Origin: Xanthostigma xanthostigma
Lineage: Eukaryota; Arthropoda; Insecta; Raphidioptera; Raphidiidae
Length of the DNA stretch: 64,000 nt
NCBI GenBank assembly: GCA_963575645.1
Contig: OY754465.1
Span: 54,521,901-54,585,900 of the forward strand
Reading direction: 5' to 3'
Positions 24,617 to 35,974 of the stretch are shown one piece after another. The notes below the pieces were generated by a model. The model worked only from the letters and a program-made list of their open reading frames with translations. It was not told the DNA's origin and made no database searches. Made by a program: the position numbers and the translations under genes. Position 1 is the stretch's first letter; every line of letters starts with the position of its first letter.

Positions 24617-25047
24617 TATGCTGCGTTGCAGAAAGAATCGTCAAAAAATTTTATTTGACAATGACTTTAAATTGTGAACATACAAATTTCTCCATATGAA
24701 AAGCATTGTAGATTTTTAAATCGATCCTGCTCGAAAGATAATTGATCGATTGAAACGATATTTTTTTTAAAATGTGTATACATGTATTTAGCATCGTTTT
24801 TTGTACAGTTTCTATTTCGAAACAACATTTTTATACACATTTTGATCAAAATTTAGCTTGAAAAGCAATCTTTTTCTACATGAAACAATCATTTATTTTT
24901 GTGTTCGAATGTTCTAGAATCTAGATGACAGGGAGTTTGAATATGACATTAGGCTTCTCCCGCTGTATGGAAAATGTGATTATATGATCACAATCTAAGG
25001 TCATTGTCCAATCAGATTTTGTGACAAACCTTTCTGCAACCCAGCAT
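24617..25047. mobile_element. MITE with GTTGCAGAAAG ends
   Basis: The left end TATGCTGCGTTGCAGAAAG and the right end CTTTCTGCAACCCAGCAT are inverted, followed inward by GACAATGAC / GTCATTGTC. A related copy lies at about 55440-55705, sharing TTTTGATCAAAATTTAGCTT and ATATGATCACAATCTAAGGT. A lone end lies near 49092. Confidence 0.65.
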
Positions 25048-25874
25048 TAGTTAGCCCTACGATCAAATGCTTGTCAGTTGCATATCAGGACATACATGTT
25101 TTTTTTAATCTTATTTACTGACACCCATGTTCAGGTTCAGGCAACCTGAGAGATAGAAATAAAAAAAATCACATAGCGCAACCTGAAGGTTCTCCTGGCT
25201 TTTTGAAACCTGGAACGATCGCACCCGTTGCCCACCCTAAATCTCTATCCATACAATGATTTGGTAATTGGTTTCAAAAGTTAGTTTGATCATCAAGAAA
25301 CACTTTTCCAGGTAATAAACAATACTGAGACCGTGTCAACTGTAAAAGTGATGTTTGCAGATTGGAACCTGTTAAATGAACTACATTCCACACATCGCTT
25401 TTGTCAAGTACGTAGTGTTACAGTGTCCCTATTCGAGTTTTATTATTCCTAACCTTAGTGGTAAATTTATCAACAGTGCAATCTAAACTCTATATAATAT
25501 ATACAACCCAGTGTTTTGGTATTTGATTGTGGTGTGATTTTTGTACAAATTATTAACAAAATAATTACATATATTATGTACCATACGTCAACAGAGTTTT
25601 ATGCATAAGATTCGGTCTCGTTTTTTGTGCAGGAATAAATCAATAGATTGACATCTTTAACAGTGATGTTGAATTACAATCCAAGTGGTAACGACGCCAT
25701 TACAACAATTTACCAACCTCGTGATCAATTACTACACTCATATTCTAACATCTATTTTTAAAAAAATCATCCAAAGTTCCGAACGGTCGACACGATTTCT
25801 TCTATGGTTAACAAAAATAACCTTTTTTATTTGAACATATTTGATAAGTTGTTTTAGTTGGAAGTATTGCACTA

Positions 25875-26051
25875 TAGAGATAAGTAACTAGTGCGTATGC
25901 TTGCCATAAGTGAAAGTGTCCTCAGTTAAGAGAGAGAACGCTGCAGAAAACCAGTTTGTTTTGCATCATTAGTTACCAACGAGATAAGAAACTGTTCTCT
26001 CTCTTAATTGCAGACACTGCTCTCTCGCGTACTCTAGTGTAATATCTCTAT
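25875..26051. mobile_element. MITE copy A (TATAGAGAT ends)
   Basis: The ends are inverted (AGAGATAAGTAACTAG... / ...CTAGTGTAATATCTCT). Inside are a second inverted pair CAGTTAAGAGAGAGAAC / GTTCTCTCTCTTAATTG and the motif CTTGCCATAAGTGAAAGTGT. About 177 bp. The same element recurs in the same orientation at 27221-27423. Confidence 0.7.
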
Positions 26052-26846
26052 GCATTGCACAGTGGCTTAAAATTTCACGTTTAAAGCCTTTTATATATTT
26101 TTCATAACTTATGAAAAATATAGAAGAGCTTTCGGGACAAATTTTGGAGTTTCTATTATTCATCAGAGTTGAAAATCGGTTATGCATAGAACTGCGTTTT
26201 GTATGTTATTTGGTAATCTACTTGAAATAGATAAATCTATTTGTTACAGATTATTATCTACTGATTGTTTTAAATTTTAATTTCTACAATATTATTGTTT
26301 ATACATGAATAATATTTTTAGTTTTGTGTGAATTAACTAAATTTACGTGCAGTCATATTTTTTGTACAAGTTTTACATGATACCTGATTCATTCTATTAT
26401 TTAAACATTGAAATATATAGTTACTTGAAAAAATCATCAACAGATAATTTTATTCGCAAGAACTCAAATAAGAAAAAAATCCTAATCTAATTATTATAAA
26501 AACTGTATATTTATAAAACTACAATGTCTAGATTTTCAACAATTAATTTAGTAAGTATTTTAAATTTTTATAGGTACATTGTTACTAACAATTAGAACTG
26601 TAGATCCAGTAGAACTAGTTACTGACATTGGCCTCGTTTAAATGGAATTATTTCGATAATTTTACGTTACCCTTACCAACTGAACTACCACACTCATGAA
26701 AACTTTTTTCTAACAAACATGACGAAATCAAAATCCGTTATGATAAATTCAAGTAACTCCAACTGCAATATTTAATAATAGATTTATGTATACTAAGTGA
26801 GTGCAAAATGTGTACGTATAATGAAAAATGAAACTTAAGGACATAC

Positions 26847-26987
26847 CTCTGTGGCAGCCGCTGTCTGGACGACCCGTGTATCCCGTGGAACATGTGCACA
26901 CGAAGACACCTCCTTCGCGAATGCACTCGGCTCCTTCTCCGCATCCTTCTGTTCGACAATCAACAGGCAGTTCTTCTTCCACAGTAC
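26847..26987 (-). CDS. dpy: dpy exon: single EGF-like module
   Basis: This exon has 47 codons, phase 1 at both ends. Its first codon is TGT completed across the intron. It reads TVEEELPVDC, then the EGF EGCGEGAECIREGGVFVC ending in the short CTCSTGYTGRPDSGC loop. The acidic stretch before the first Cys is not found in the other modules. Two copies of one MITE flank it, in introns on both sides. Confidence 0.85.
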
Positions 26988-28071
26988 CTGTTAGATGTCG
27001 ACCATCGAAATTAATAATCATCATAAATTCTGGTTTGATTTCAAACATCCTGAATTCATTCACAAATTCAGATTTTTTTATCGTTACGTTGAATAATTTA
27101 TGATGCATAAAAATAAATAATAGTTTCCACCAAAACACTAACAGCGCTAAAGCTATTATAATATATAAAGTTTTAGTGTTAGTGGGTTGGTGTTCAGGGT
27201 AAATATTGCATTTTTATCAGAGAGATATAAGTAACTAGAGTACGCTAGTGCGCATGCTTGCCATAAGTGAAAGTGTCCTCAGTTAAGAGAGAGAACTCTG
27301 CAGAAAACCAGAAATTTGTTTACTCAAATCAACATTAGTTACCGTAGAGATAAGGAATTGTTCTCTCTCTTAATTGCAGACACTTGCACTGTTCACTCGC
27401 GTACTCTATTGTAATATCTCTATGATTTTTATTATCATTTTAACACTATTCATACATTTCTTTTAAATAAAAAATATACATAATAAAGAGCAAACAAAAA
27501 AAAACAGACAACAGAGAAGGAGTATAACTTCAGAACAGAATACATAGAAATGTCGGTTTAAAGTATACAAACAGATGCGTAGAAATAAAATGTTTGTTGA
27601 GATAAGATTTTGTTGTTATAAAAAAATAATACGCAAGTTGCCCACACTAAATACTTTGAAAAGAAAATTTCGGAAAATATGGAAGGAAATATAGTTTACG
27701 TACCTGTAGTAGAATAAAAAAAAACTAAAATAGAAAATAAAATTATAATACATAAAATAAATAAATAAGAAAATAGCGTTGCGAGCAAAAGTTGTGGTTA
27801 GAAGTTTAGAAGGAAATATTACAAAGGATTTTTTATTATTATGTATATGAATTTTGTTTCGTGTTGACTAAATTTTCAAATTCCAAATTTACTGTTTATT
27901 CAGTGAAAGTAAATTTGTGACAGTGACTGAATATTTTACCAAGAAAAGTTAATTTTGGAGAAATATGAAGGGCAAAGCAAAGAAAGCATAATAATATCAT
28001 CTGTTGAAAATAATTAAATCGACGAAAGAATGAGCATTTAATATAACCATTTGTGATCGCAAGTAACTCAC
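26988..28071 (-). other. dpy intron, 1.1 kb
   Basis: AT-rich. It holds MITE copy B. The coding-like frame that continues from the upstream exon donor (down to about 27900) is read-through of the intron and loses the cysteine pattern at once. Confidence 0.55.
27221..27423. mobile_element. MITE copy B (TATAGAGAT ends)
   Basis: Same structure as the copy at 25875-26051, with a slightly longer middle. It shares CTTGCCATAAGTGAAAGTGT and TTCTCTCTCTTAATTGCAGA. The two copies bracket the single-EGF exon 26847-26987, one in each flanking intron. Confidence 0.7.
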
Positions 28072-29177
28072 ATTCGATGTTTGGGTCTCCTCGCGGATAA
28101 TTGGACGGACAATAACACTGCGGTCGTTTATTAACAATTTTACAAGCCGCGTTAGCGCCGCACAACTTGTTACGACACAAATTAACGAGCGCTCCATCAC
28201 AAACACATCCTCTATAAGGATCACCAATACATCCTGGTGCACAGGTGCACTCGAATCCTCCTCGTTGTAAATCGCGACATCTCGTGTTCTCACCGCACGG
28301 ATTTCTCAAACATTCCTCACTTCCGCTTGGCTTGCATTCAACTAAAGGATTTCCAACATAATCCGGAGGACACGAACACTGCGCCTTCCGATTAACGATG
28401 CGACACTGAGAATTGATTCCACAATTACCGGGTTCCAAACAAGGATTCTTGCACGCTTTGTCAACTCCACAATACTTGTTGTCTTCACAATCGTTGTCGA
28501 CCAAACATTCGTAAGGCGTACATTTTTGACTCGGTTCTCCTTGATATCCGTCTGGACAGAAACAAACCGCTCTATGATCAGACGTTTGACACAAAGCATT
28601 TAATCCACACGGCGAAGATTCACTCGTGCAAGGATTCACACACTGGTTATTCGTGCACGATTCATCATTCGGACAATCGTTGTGCGATCTGCATCCAGCC
28701 AAACAAACTCCTTCCTCGCATATTTGTCCTTGAGCGCATTGCCCTGGGCCGGTACAAATCGATCGACATTTTCCATCGCTTGCACATGTTTCGCCACAGT
28801 CACAATCCACTTGTGATCTACAGCTCTGTGCACAATATCCGGACTTGTCACATTCGCACAGGCCGTTACAACGTTGAACCGGTTTGCTACAGCCGATCAG
28901 CGGGTTGCCCAGATAGTTGGCAGGACAGCTGCACTGAATGCCGTGGTTAACAACACGGCATTGAGCACAAGATCCACAAGAGTTACCCAGCACACACGGA
29001 TCTTGACATTGTTTGTTTATGCAAGCGAATTCGTCTTTGCAAACTGTATCGCTTCGACACCCGACTTCGCATAAACGGCTTTCGCAAATCTGTTGTGGGC
29101 CGCATTTTGAGTCACTGTTGCATACTGTTTTGCATATTCCGTTCACGCAACGTTCGTCCGATAGACAGTTTTGGTCA
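28072..29177 (-). CDS. dpy: dpy exon: 368-codon DPY/EGF block
   Basis: This exon is 1,106 bp, phase 2 in and phase 1 out. The frame stays open for about 170 bp beyond the donor (GTGAGT), so the end was set by the join that rebuilds a Cys codon with the next exon. It holds several consecutive DPY modules (CNSDSKCGPQQIC, CRSDTVCKDEFAC, CRSHNDCPNDESC, CLVDNDCEDNKYC), EGFs with GNP tails, and an irregular Cys cluster CNGLCECDKSGYC followed by CDCGETC. Its last modules are plain EGFs (RNPCGENTRC; RNKLCGANAAC). Confidence 0.92.
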
Positions 29178-29245
29178 CTAAAAAAAATATTAAACTTGTG
29201 AATTATCGTTATTCTCGTTACTGGAGTAGGAATAATCCTACTTAC

Positions 29246-29447
29246 GTTTTGCACAAGGCATGGCACAATCCTCCATAACAAGTTTGTCCATTATCGCAGT
29301 CGTCAGTGTTTACACAAGGTGTGACTGGTGATCGGCAAGCTTCGATCGCGTTTCCTAGCAAAGGTGGAGGACATACGCACGTTTTTTGGTGATTTAATAC
29401 GTGGCACTCAGCGTTAGTTCCACAGGCTGTTGGTGATAAGCAAGGAT
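29246..29447 (-). CDS. dpy: dpy exon: EGF plus DPY module
   Basis: This exon is 202 bp, phase 1 in and phase 2 out. It begins DPCLSPTACGTNAEC, has the H-x3-C-x-CPPPLLGN EGF end, then CVNTDDCDNGQTC and CHALC. The intron that follows is 68 bp and interrupts a DPY module; the next exon continues DQNC. Confidence 0.9.
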
Positions 29448-29561
29448 CTAAAAGAAAACAAAACAAAATTTAAATGCATAGGATTGGGAAGGTATTGTGA
29501 AGTCGATGCGACTTTTAAACATACAAAAAAATAAAGTTATTATTATTTGATTGTTACTCAC

Positions 29562-30077
29562 CAACACATATATTGTTTTCACAACTTCTATCGAGCGGAC
29601 AACCAGAATCGCTTCTACATCCAATTGTACACATGAGCCCTTCACAAACTTCTCCGCTAAGACAATCATCGTCTCTTCTGCAGAGAGGTCTGCAAACCCC
29701 GTTCTGCACATCACATCTTTCGTTACTGAGGCAGCCCGTATCGGACGAACAAACTTGTCTGCACGACTCCTCCATACACGTAGTTCCGTAAGGACAATCT
29801 CTGTTTTCCACGCACGGTGGAGCAGGTGCTCTGACGCACGCTATTTTGGCTGTCGGGTTTGGAACGAAACCGGGTCCGCACGAACAGCTAGCGCGTTGGT
29901 TCGTTACTGTGCAGAAGGCATTTGGACCGCAAGGTGATTCTTTGCAAGGATTGATGCACCGGTTATCGAGACATGCTTCACTAGCGCTGCAGTCTTCGTC
30001 GGCTCGACATCCGAAGATACACATGTTGTGAAGACAGATGTGGCCGAGGAAACAATCGTTGTCAACACGACATGTTA
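29562..30077 (-). CDS. dpy: dpy exon: DPY/EGF modules
   Basis: This exon has 172 codons, phase 1 at both ends. It runs CRVDNDCFLGHIC, CRADEDCSASEAC, an EGF (KESPCGPNAFC), then four DPY modules in a row (CVENRDCPYGTTC, CSSDTGCLSNERC, CRRDDDCLSGEVC, CRSDSGCPLDRSC). Runs of DPY modules without EGFs are concentrated between 28 and 30.1 kb. Confidence 0.92.
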
Positions 30078-30178
30078 CTGGAAGGAAAACAAGGATTTTA
30101 GTACAGTTCGTATAAGAAAGAAACTGAACCACGGAAGTTACTATATGTGTATTTTTTAGTAGAAAAAAAAATGCTTAC

Positions 30179-30310
30179 ATATACAATTGCCTCTCAGACA
30201 TTTTTCGTTAAAGGCGCAATCGTTATCATTTTGGCAAGTCGGTAAGCACATACTATCTCGGCAAGTATTTCCTTTTGTACAGTCTTTGTTGTTTTCACAA
30301 GATACGGGAA
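30179..30310 (-). CDS. dpy: dpy exon: two DPY half-modules
   Basis: This exon has 44 codons, phase 1 at both ends. It carries SCENNKDCTKGNTC and TCQNDNDCAFNEKC followed by LRGNC. These are consecutive DPY modules without an intervening EGF. The donor is GTAAGC. It is too short and too Met-poor for an ORF caller. The support is the splice sites, the frame and the C-x4-DC pattern. Confidence 0.85.
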
Positions 30311-30397
30311 CTAAAACAAAGGAAAGATATTAGCCTGTTTTGCTTCCACTTTAAACATGCAACTTCAAAATACCAATCGTATTTTGTGTATGCTTAC

Positions 30398-30580
30398 TTC
30401 TCACACATTCTACATCTTGATTTCCAGTAAATCCTGACGGACAACTGCATTGTTTGACATGATTGACGCATTTACATTCAGCGTTCATTCCACAAGCGTT
30501 GGTTTGATCACAAGGATTCAAGCATTGTCCTTGTAAGCATTTTTCGGTTAAGCCGCATTCGTTGTCAGATCGGCAGGCCG
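30398..30580 (-). CDS. dpy: dpy exon: one DPY-EGF pair
   Basis: This exon has 61 codons, phase 1 at both ends (donor GTAAGC). It encodes ACRSDNECGLTEKC, then LNPCDQTNACGMNAEC and the H-x3-C-x-C EGF end, closing with GNQDVECV. A single exon equals one complete DPY-EGF repeat, which suggests that this pair is the unit by which the gene grew. It has no ATG. Confidence 0.88.
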
Positions 30581-30665
30581 CTAAAAGGAAAAAAAATGGA
30601 AATTAAATCAAAACGATTTTGAGAAATGTGGTTGCATTTGATTTTTATAGGAAATTCCAACTTAC

Positions 30666-31574
30666 GTCTACAAATGGAATCATAGCAATAAGTATCTGCT
30701 GGACAATCGGTTGTAGAAGCACAAGGCACTGGTTTTGGTCTACATCCGACATGAATATCGTTAGGATTTCCTTCATAACCGTTTACGCACTGACATTTAG
30801 ATACGTGTCGACTCGACAGACATTCACTGTTTGGCCCGCAGAGCGTATTTTCACAAACATCCCTGCACTTCGGTATCCCGTTGGCCTTGACGCATTCAGC
30901 CGCGGCAGGGCAATCGTCGTTTTGTTCACATTCAACAGGCGCTCTGCATCCATCATTGTACGGATCTCCTACAGTTCCAACGGGACATTGACACTTATAC
31001 GATCCTCTGGAGTTATGACACTTGGCACCAGGGCCACAAGGAGCGTCGGCGCAAAAATCGATCAGATTGCATCCGACAAGTGGATCGCCTGTATAACCTG
31101 GCTGACAGTAGCACACTTGTTGGTGATTCTCCGCAGAACATAAAGTGTTCGCTCCGCAAGGGTTGTTCACGAGACACGCTATTTTACACATGTAACGATC
31201 GCACAGTTTGTCATTCGAGCAATCGTTGTTGTTTTCGCATTCCACACGGTGGCAACCTTCTTTTGGGTTTCCTCTGTAACCTTGCTTGCAAGTACAAACC
31301 GATTGATGACTTCGGGCTGTACATTCAGCGTTGCGGCCGCACAACACAGGACCGTCGCAAGCGTCTTGACATTCCGACTGTCCTCGGGCGTTCTGGATAC
31401 ATTTTTCAGTATAATCGCAATCCTTATCTGAACGACAACGTTGTTCGATTGTGCATATGTTGTTCAAACAGAACTGGAAGTCTGGACAACTCGAATTGGA
31501 GTGGCATGTAGGTTGACAAACGCCTTGAATACATAATTGATCACCGATGCAGTCCCTCACAGATGTACACAATG
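30666..31574 (-). CDS. dpy: dpy exon: DPY/EGF modules
   Basis: This exon has 303 codons, phase 1 at both ends. The acceptor lies upstream of the first Met, so translation does not start here. It begins LCTSVRDCIGDQLC and includes CRSDKDCDYTEKC, CENNNDCSNDKLC and CEQNDDCPAAAEC DPY modules, each followed by an EGF with the GNP or GDP tail. It ends SIC-R. One EGF (NSRGSYKCQC) has the S-Y-K-C core of calcium-binding EGFs. Confidence 0.92.
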
Positions 31575-31695
31575 CTAGAAAGGAAGATTCAAATTAGAAG
31601 AATTCTTTTCAGTTGTTAAAAATTTCCTCAAAAAAAGGAATGATTTTCACATTTAAAGTGACTGAAAGAAACCACGTGCAAAAAGATATACTTAC

Positions 31696-32213
31696 AAGTA
31701 CAAACTCCACTGTTGCATTTTGTTCCCGCAGGACACTGACTATCCGAGGCGCAGAATTGAACTGGAACACATCCCAGATGTGGATCTCCTGTAAAACCTG
31801 CTTGACATACGCACAAACCAATGTGATTATTTGGTGTACAGGCAGCTCTTTGTCCACAAACGTTTGGCAAAGAGCAAGGATCAATACATCTAGAGTCGAC
31901 GCAAGCTTTCTCTGATGCGCAATCATCACTATTGACACATTCAAGATGAACACATTCGACCTTGGCATCACCTCTTGTTTGCGCAGGACATTTACATGTT
32001 GCCGTATGTTGTGCCGGGGTACATTCTGCGTTTTTACCGCAAGCGATATCGCTGTCACAGGGATTTTTGCATCTGTTGTCTATACAGGCAGCTGTGGGTG
32101 GACAATCCGAATCGGTAAAACAGTCTCCTGGTTTGCGACAACCGGTAATAATGGGATCGCCTATTAATCCATCGGGACAGCTGCATATGTATGCGCCGGG
32201 AGTGTTTTGACAA
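31696..32213 (-). CDS. dpy: dpy exon: DPY/EGF modules
   Basis: This exon is 518 bp, phase 2 in and phase 1 out. It completes the split EGF-CA module (CQNTPGAYICSC). It then has CFTDSDCPPTAAC with a following EGF, CVNSDDCASEKAC with a following EGF, and a last DPY half (CASDSQCPAGTKC). It has few Met codons, so only the 3' part appears as an ATG-initiated ORF. The full extent rests on the open frame and both splice sites. Confidence 0.88.
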
Positions 32214-32304
32214 CTGTAAAGTTTATTTTATTAGACAGATAAACGTCAAGCCTTATTTCAATTTTAAAGTACAATAAATACAATAAAATATAAAAATTAC
32301 TTAC

Positions 32305-32455
32305 ATTGCAGAACTGTGGCATGGATTTTCAACACATTCATCAATATCAGTACATTTTCCATCGACTAAGGCATACCCTTGGAAGCAAGTACAAATCGCT
32401 TCGTGATTTTGAGATTGACAAGTGCCTCTACCGCATACTGCTTGGTCACAAGGAT
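32305..32455 (-). CDS. dpy: dpy exon: EGF plus start of EGF-CA
   Basis: This exon is 151 bp, phase 1 in and phase 2 out (donor GTAAGT). It encodes DPCDQAVCGRGTC, the H-x3-C-x-CFQGY loop and DIDECVENPCHSSA. The intron cuts the EGF-CA module between its second and third cysteines. The next exon resumes with C-Q-N-T-P-G-A-Y, which confirms the join. Confidence 0.9.
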
Positions 32456-32527
32456 CTGTAAAGAAAAATAACATATTAATTTTTGCGCTCGCATCAAATT
32501 GTAGACTTCGTTAAAATCTGTACTTAC

Positions 32528-35500
32528 TCATGCATTTATTGTTCAATTTGTCGCAGTATTTGTCTGTAGCGCAGTCGTCATTCGAGAGACATTCAACTTT
32601 GAAGCATCCAACGTTGGGATCATTTGGATCGCCTAAATTTCCGACTGGGCAAACGCAAACTGGTCGATGGTCAAATGTATTACAAAGGGCGTTTGGTCCA
32701 CATTTAGTGACTGGACACAAATCAGTACATTGGCCTTTGATGCAAGCCAACGTTTCGCTGCAATCAGCATCTCTGTTACATTGATTCGGTAATACGCATC
32801 CTGGATCTAAGAACGGATCGCCTACAGTTCCTTCAGGACACGAGCACTTATATGATCCAGGTACATTTTGGCATCTGGCACTTGGATGGCAAGGATGATC
32901 TTCACACTCATCGATATCTACACATCCAGTCGGTGTTGGAATGAATCCATTTGAGCAACGACATTTATTTGCTATACAGATTTGACTAGGTTTGCAATCA
33001 GCATCACTTCCACAACCCGTCTGACACGTACCTTTCAAACAAACTTCGCCCGGTAAGCAGTTGCTATCGCCGAAGCAAACTTTAACGCATACGTTGTTTG
33101 CACACCTTTCTCCAATCGCACAAAAACTGTTATCGACACATGGCAGGTTACATTGATTTGCTATACACATATGTCCTTGGGGACATTGAGCTGTATTTGT
33201 GCACGAATATGGGACACGTACACATCCTTGTTCCGGTGTTGGGTTTCCTTCAAATCCTGGAGGACATTTACAAGTTGTAGTATGTTGTTCACAACTGCAG
33301 AGCGCGTTTGGTCCACATACACCTTCGCTTCTGCACGGATCTTGGCATCTACTGTTTATGCAAGCTTGATCGTTAGGGCAATTCTTGTTACTTCTGCACC
33401 CAATCATACATGTTCCGTTGGCACAAGCTTGGCCGTCACTACACTGGCTGTGATCCACACAAGGAATTGTGCAAATACTTTGAATACAGCGTTCACCTAC
33501 AGAACAATCTTGTGAATCTCTACAAACGGCCTTACATTGCCCGTTATAGCAGACTTCACCGCCGCAATCAACGTCGGAAGAACATCCAGTTAACTGTCTC
33601 AAACAACCGTCTTTCGGACCTGTTGCAACTGGGACGAATCTCAACGGACATTCACAAACTGGTCTTCTGTTAACGACGTTGCATATAGCATTCGGTCCAC
33701 ATGCATTGTCGCAAGGATTAACGCATTTTCCGGCTTGACATACCGATTGTAATGGACAGTCAGAATCGCCATTTGGACAGTTGCCTTCTGGACGACACCC
33801 GGATGTAAATGGATCGCCTACATGATTAGGTGGACAGCGACACGTGTGCGTTGTACCGGCAGCTTCGCATATTGCCGATGGATGACAAGGATTAGGATTA
33901 CATACTTCAGTTGGTACGCATTCGACATCGGGTATTGGATTCCCGCGAAAACCTGGCGGGCACTGACAGATCGCACGATGATCTTCTGCTATACAAACGG
34001 CGTCAGTTCCACACGTTTCTTCATCGCAAATATTATAGCAAGTGTGAGTTTGTCTGTTACATAATTGGCTCGGTGGACAATCAATATTATAAACACACGG
34101 TACTGTCTGACAACCGTCTTTTGGATCGTTTGGATCCCCAGCATACGGCCCAGGTGGACACTGGCATTGCGCAACATGATTATTGACAACGCAAACAGCT
34201 TGAGGGCCGCAAGAAACCTCTTCACAAGCGGGCCTACAGGATAAAATCCCATTGTGAAGTCTACAAGTATCAGATTCAGAACATTGCGCGTCTGTTGTGC
34301 ATTCATTTTTAATTGCCGGTTTGCATCCGTTTCTATCGTTCGGATTGCCGGTAAAGTCTGGCAAGCATTGGCACTGTCCTTGATGAGCAATAGCTGCACA
34401 AATTGAGTTCAATGGACAAGTGAATTCATTGCATACTGGCGTACATTTTAACACGCCTAGAGCATCGGGTTTACAAGCAGCTATTTGTTGGCAATCGTCA
34501 TCAATAGTACAGTCAGGTATCGAAGGTTTTTCACAGGCAGATGTAATTGGATTCCAAACAAAGTCACCTTTGCATCGGCATGTCGGATTTCCGTTCGAAT
34601 CTAGTTGGCATATTTCGTGTTCTCTGCAAGCTACTGTTAGACAAGGATTAACGCAAGCATGTTGACCTTTCGAATTGACAGCGCAGACTGTACCAGATGG
34701 ACAGTCAGCATCGCTACTGCATACTTGTTTTGAAATTGGTGGTTCGTCTGGTTCGCATCCAATAACCAAATCATTAGGATTTCCTTTATAACCTGCTGCG
34801 CAGATACAATTTGAACGATGATTCTCACCAACACATAAAGCATTAGGTCCACACTGTAGTTTGCTGCAGGCATCCTGGCATTTTCTGAGTCCTTTTCCGA
34901 GGAAACATATTTCGTTTGATTTACAGTCTGCATCATTGTTACATTGACCTTGTAACTGACAACCACTGAACAAATCTGATGGATTTCCGACATAACCAGG
35001 CGGACACAAACATTTTCCAGAATCGCAAATGGCTCTTGGACCGCATTTTATACTTTCGCATTCATTTTTGCAACGACCATTTTTGCACGAATAACCAAAT
35101 GGACATGGAACTTCAGCACCACATCGGCAAGTAGCTGGGTTTTCACAAATCTGTTTTTGCACAGGCAAGCAAATAGCAAACGGATTTCCTGCATATCCTT
35201 CTCTACATCGGCAGTCATACGCTCCTAAAGTATTGATGCAAACTGCGTTTTGACCGCAAGCGTTTCTGCTGCATTCATCGATATCTTGACATTGAACGTA
35301 CGGATTGCCGGTTAAACCGGGTGGGCATAAACATTGCACGGAATTAAGATCTTGCCTGCACACCGCTCCTGCGCCACATTGAGTAGTTGCGCATGTTTTT
35401 ATTTCAAGTACACCGCAGCCTTCATATGGATTTCCGTTTGTGCCAGAATTGCACACGCACTGATTAGATATAATACCATATTCGCAGTGAGCATTTCGAC

Positions 35501-35533
35501 CACAGTTTGGTTCACATTTTGGTGGAAGTATTG
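32528..35533 (-). CDS. dpy: dpy exon: 1,002-residue DPY/EGF array
   Basis: This is the second largest exon, 3,006 bp, phase 1 at both ends. It starts ILPPKCEPNCGRNAHC, then two EGF-CA modules (QDIDECSRNACG; later VDIDECEDHPCH). Most of the rest is DPY-EGF pairs of about 65 residues. Each pair reads C-x4-DC, then a C-x4-C-x3-C start, then CGPNA-x-C, then H-x3-C-x-CPPG, then GNP. No Ser/Thr-rich spacer interrupts it. This is the clearest evidence for the Dumpy identity. Its 151-bp downstream partner exon supplies the next module. Confidence 0.95.
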
Positions 35534-35607
35534 CTGCAAAGATAAAATTAAAGTCAATTTAAAGTTGGAGTTTAAAATATAAATGTTTGAACGTAGTCAA
35601 TACTTAC

Positions 35608-35901
35608 GTCCCATACACAGTAAATCTGGATTTCCGGCAAAATATGGATCGCATACGCATTTGTTAGTATTTTTGTCGCAGGTTGCCCCGATACCGCAAA
35701 CGATTCCTTCGCAACGTTCCTTACATCTTCCACCGATACAGACGCTGGGTTCTTGGCAAGGATTATGCGGGGAACAAACATCCGGTGTACATAAACCTCC
35801 TGGAAATGGGTTTCCAATAAAACCATCGACACATTTACACGTCGGTCCGGAATTAGTTGCAATGCATTGAGCTCCACGTCCACAAATAACTCCTTCACAC
35901 A
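35608..35901 (-). CDS. dpy: dpy exon: EGF-like modules
   Basis: This exon has 98 codons, phase 1 at both ends, flanked by introns of 73-74 bp. It begins CEGVICGRGAQC and includes the C-x-CVDGFIGNPFPGG loop. A second unit (NPCQEPSVCIGGRC) and a third (CEGIVCGIGATC) follow, ending LLCMG. The repeated GNP between the last two cysteines of a module is typical of the Dumpy EGF variant. Confidence 0.9.
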
Positions 35902-35974
35902 CTGAAATATAAAAATACAATTGTATAATATGTAAGAATTTAGATACGCGCGTTTTATATGGCATAGTACTTAC

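Larger units (their letters stand above)
23021..26846 (-). other. dpy intron, 3.8 kb
   Basis: The first 430 bp (23021-23450) are GC-rich like the neighbouring exon and include a TGACGTCA palindrome at 23294-23301. The remainder is AT-rich with two inverted-repeat elements (24617-25047, 25875-26051). No further exon with a Cys-rich frame is visible. Confidence 0.5.

Noticed and set aside
27900..28071. Open frame continuing past the donor of exon 28072-29177
   Set aside because: The cysteine pattern stops at the GTGAGT donor and the join to 26987 rebuilds a Cys codon, so this is intron read-through.
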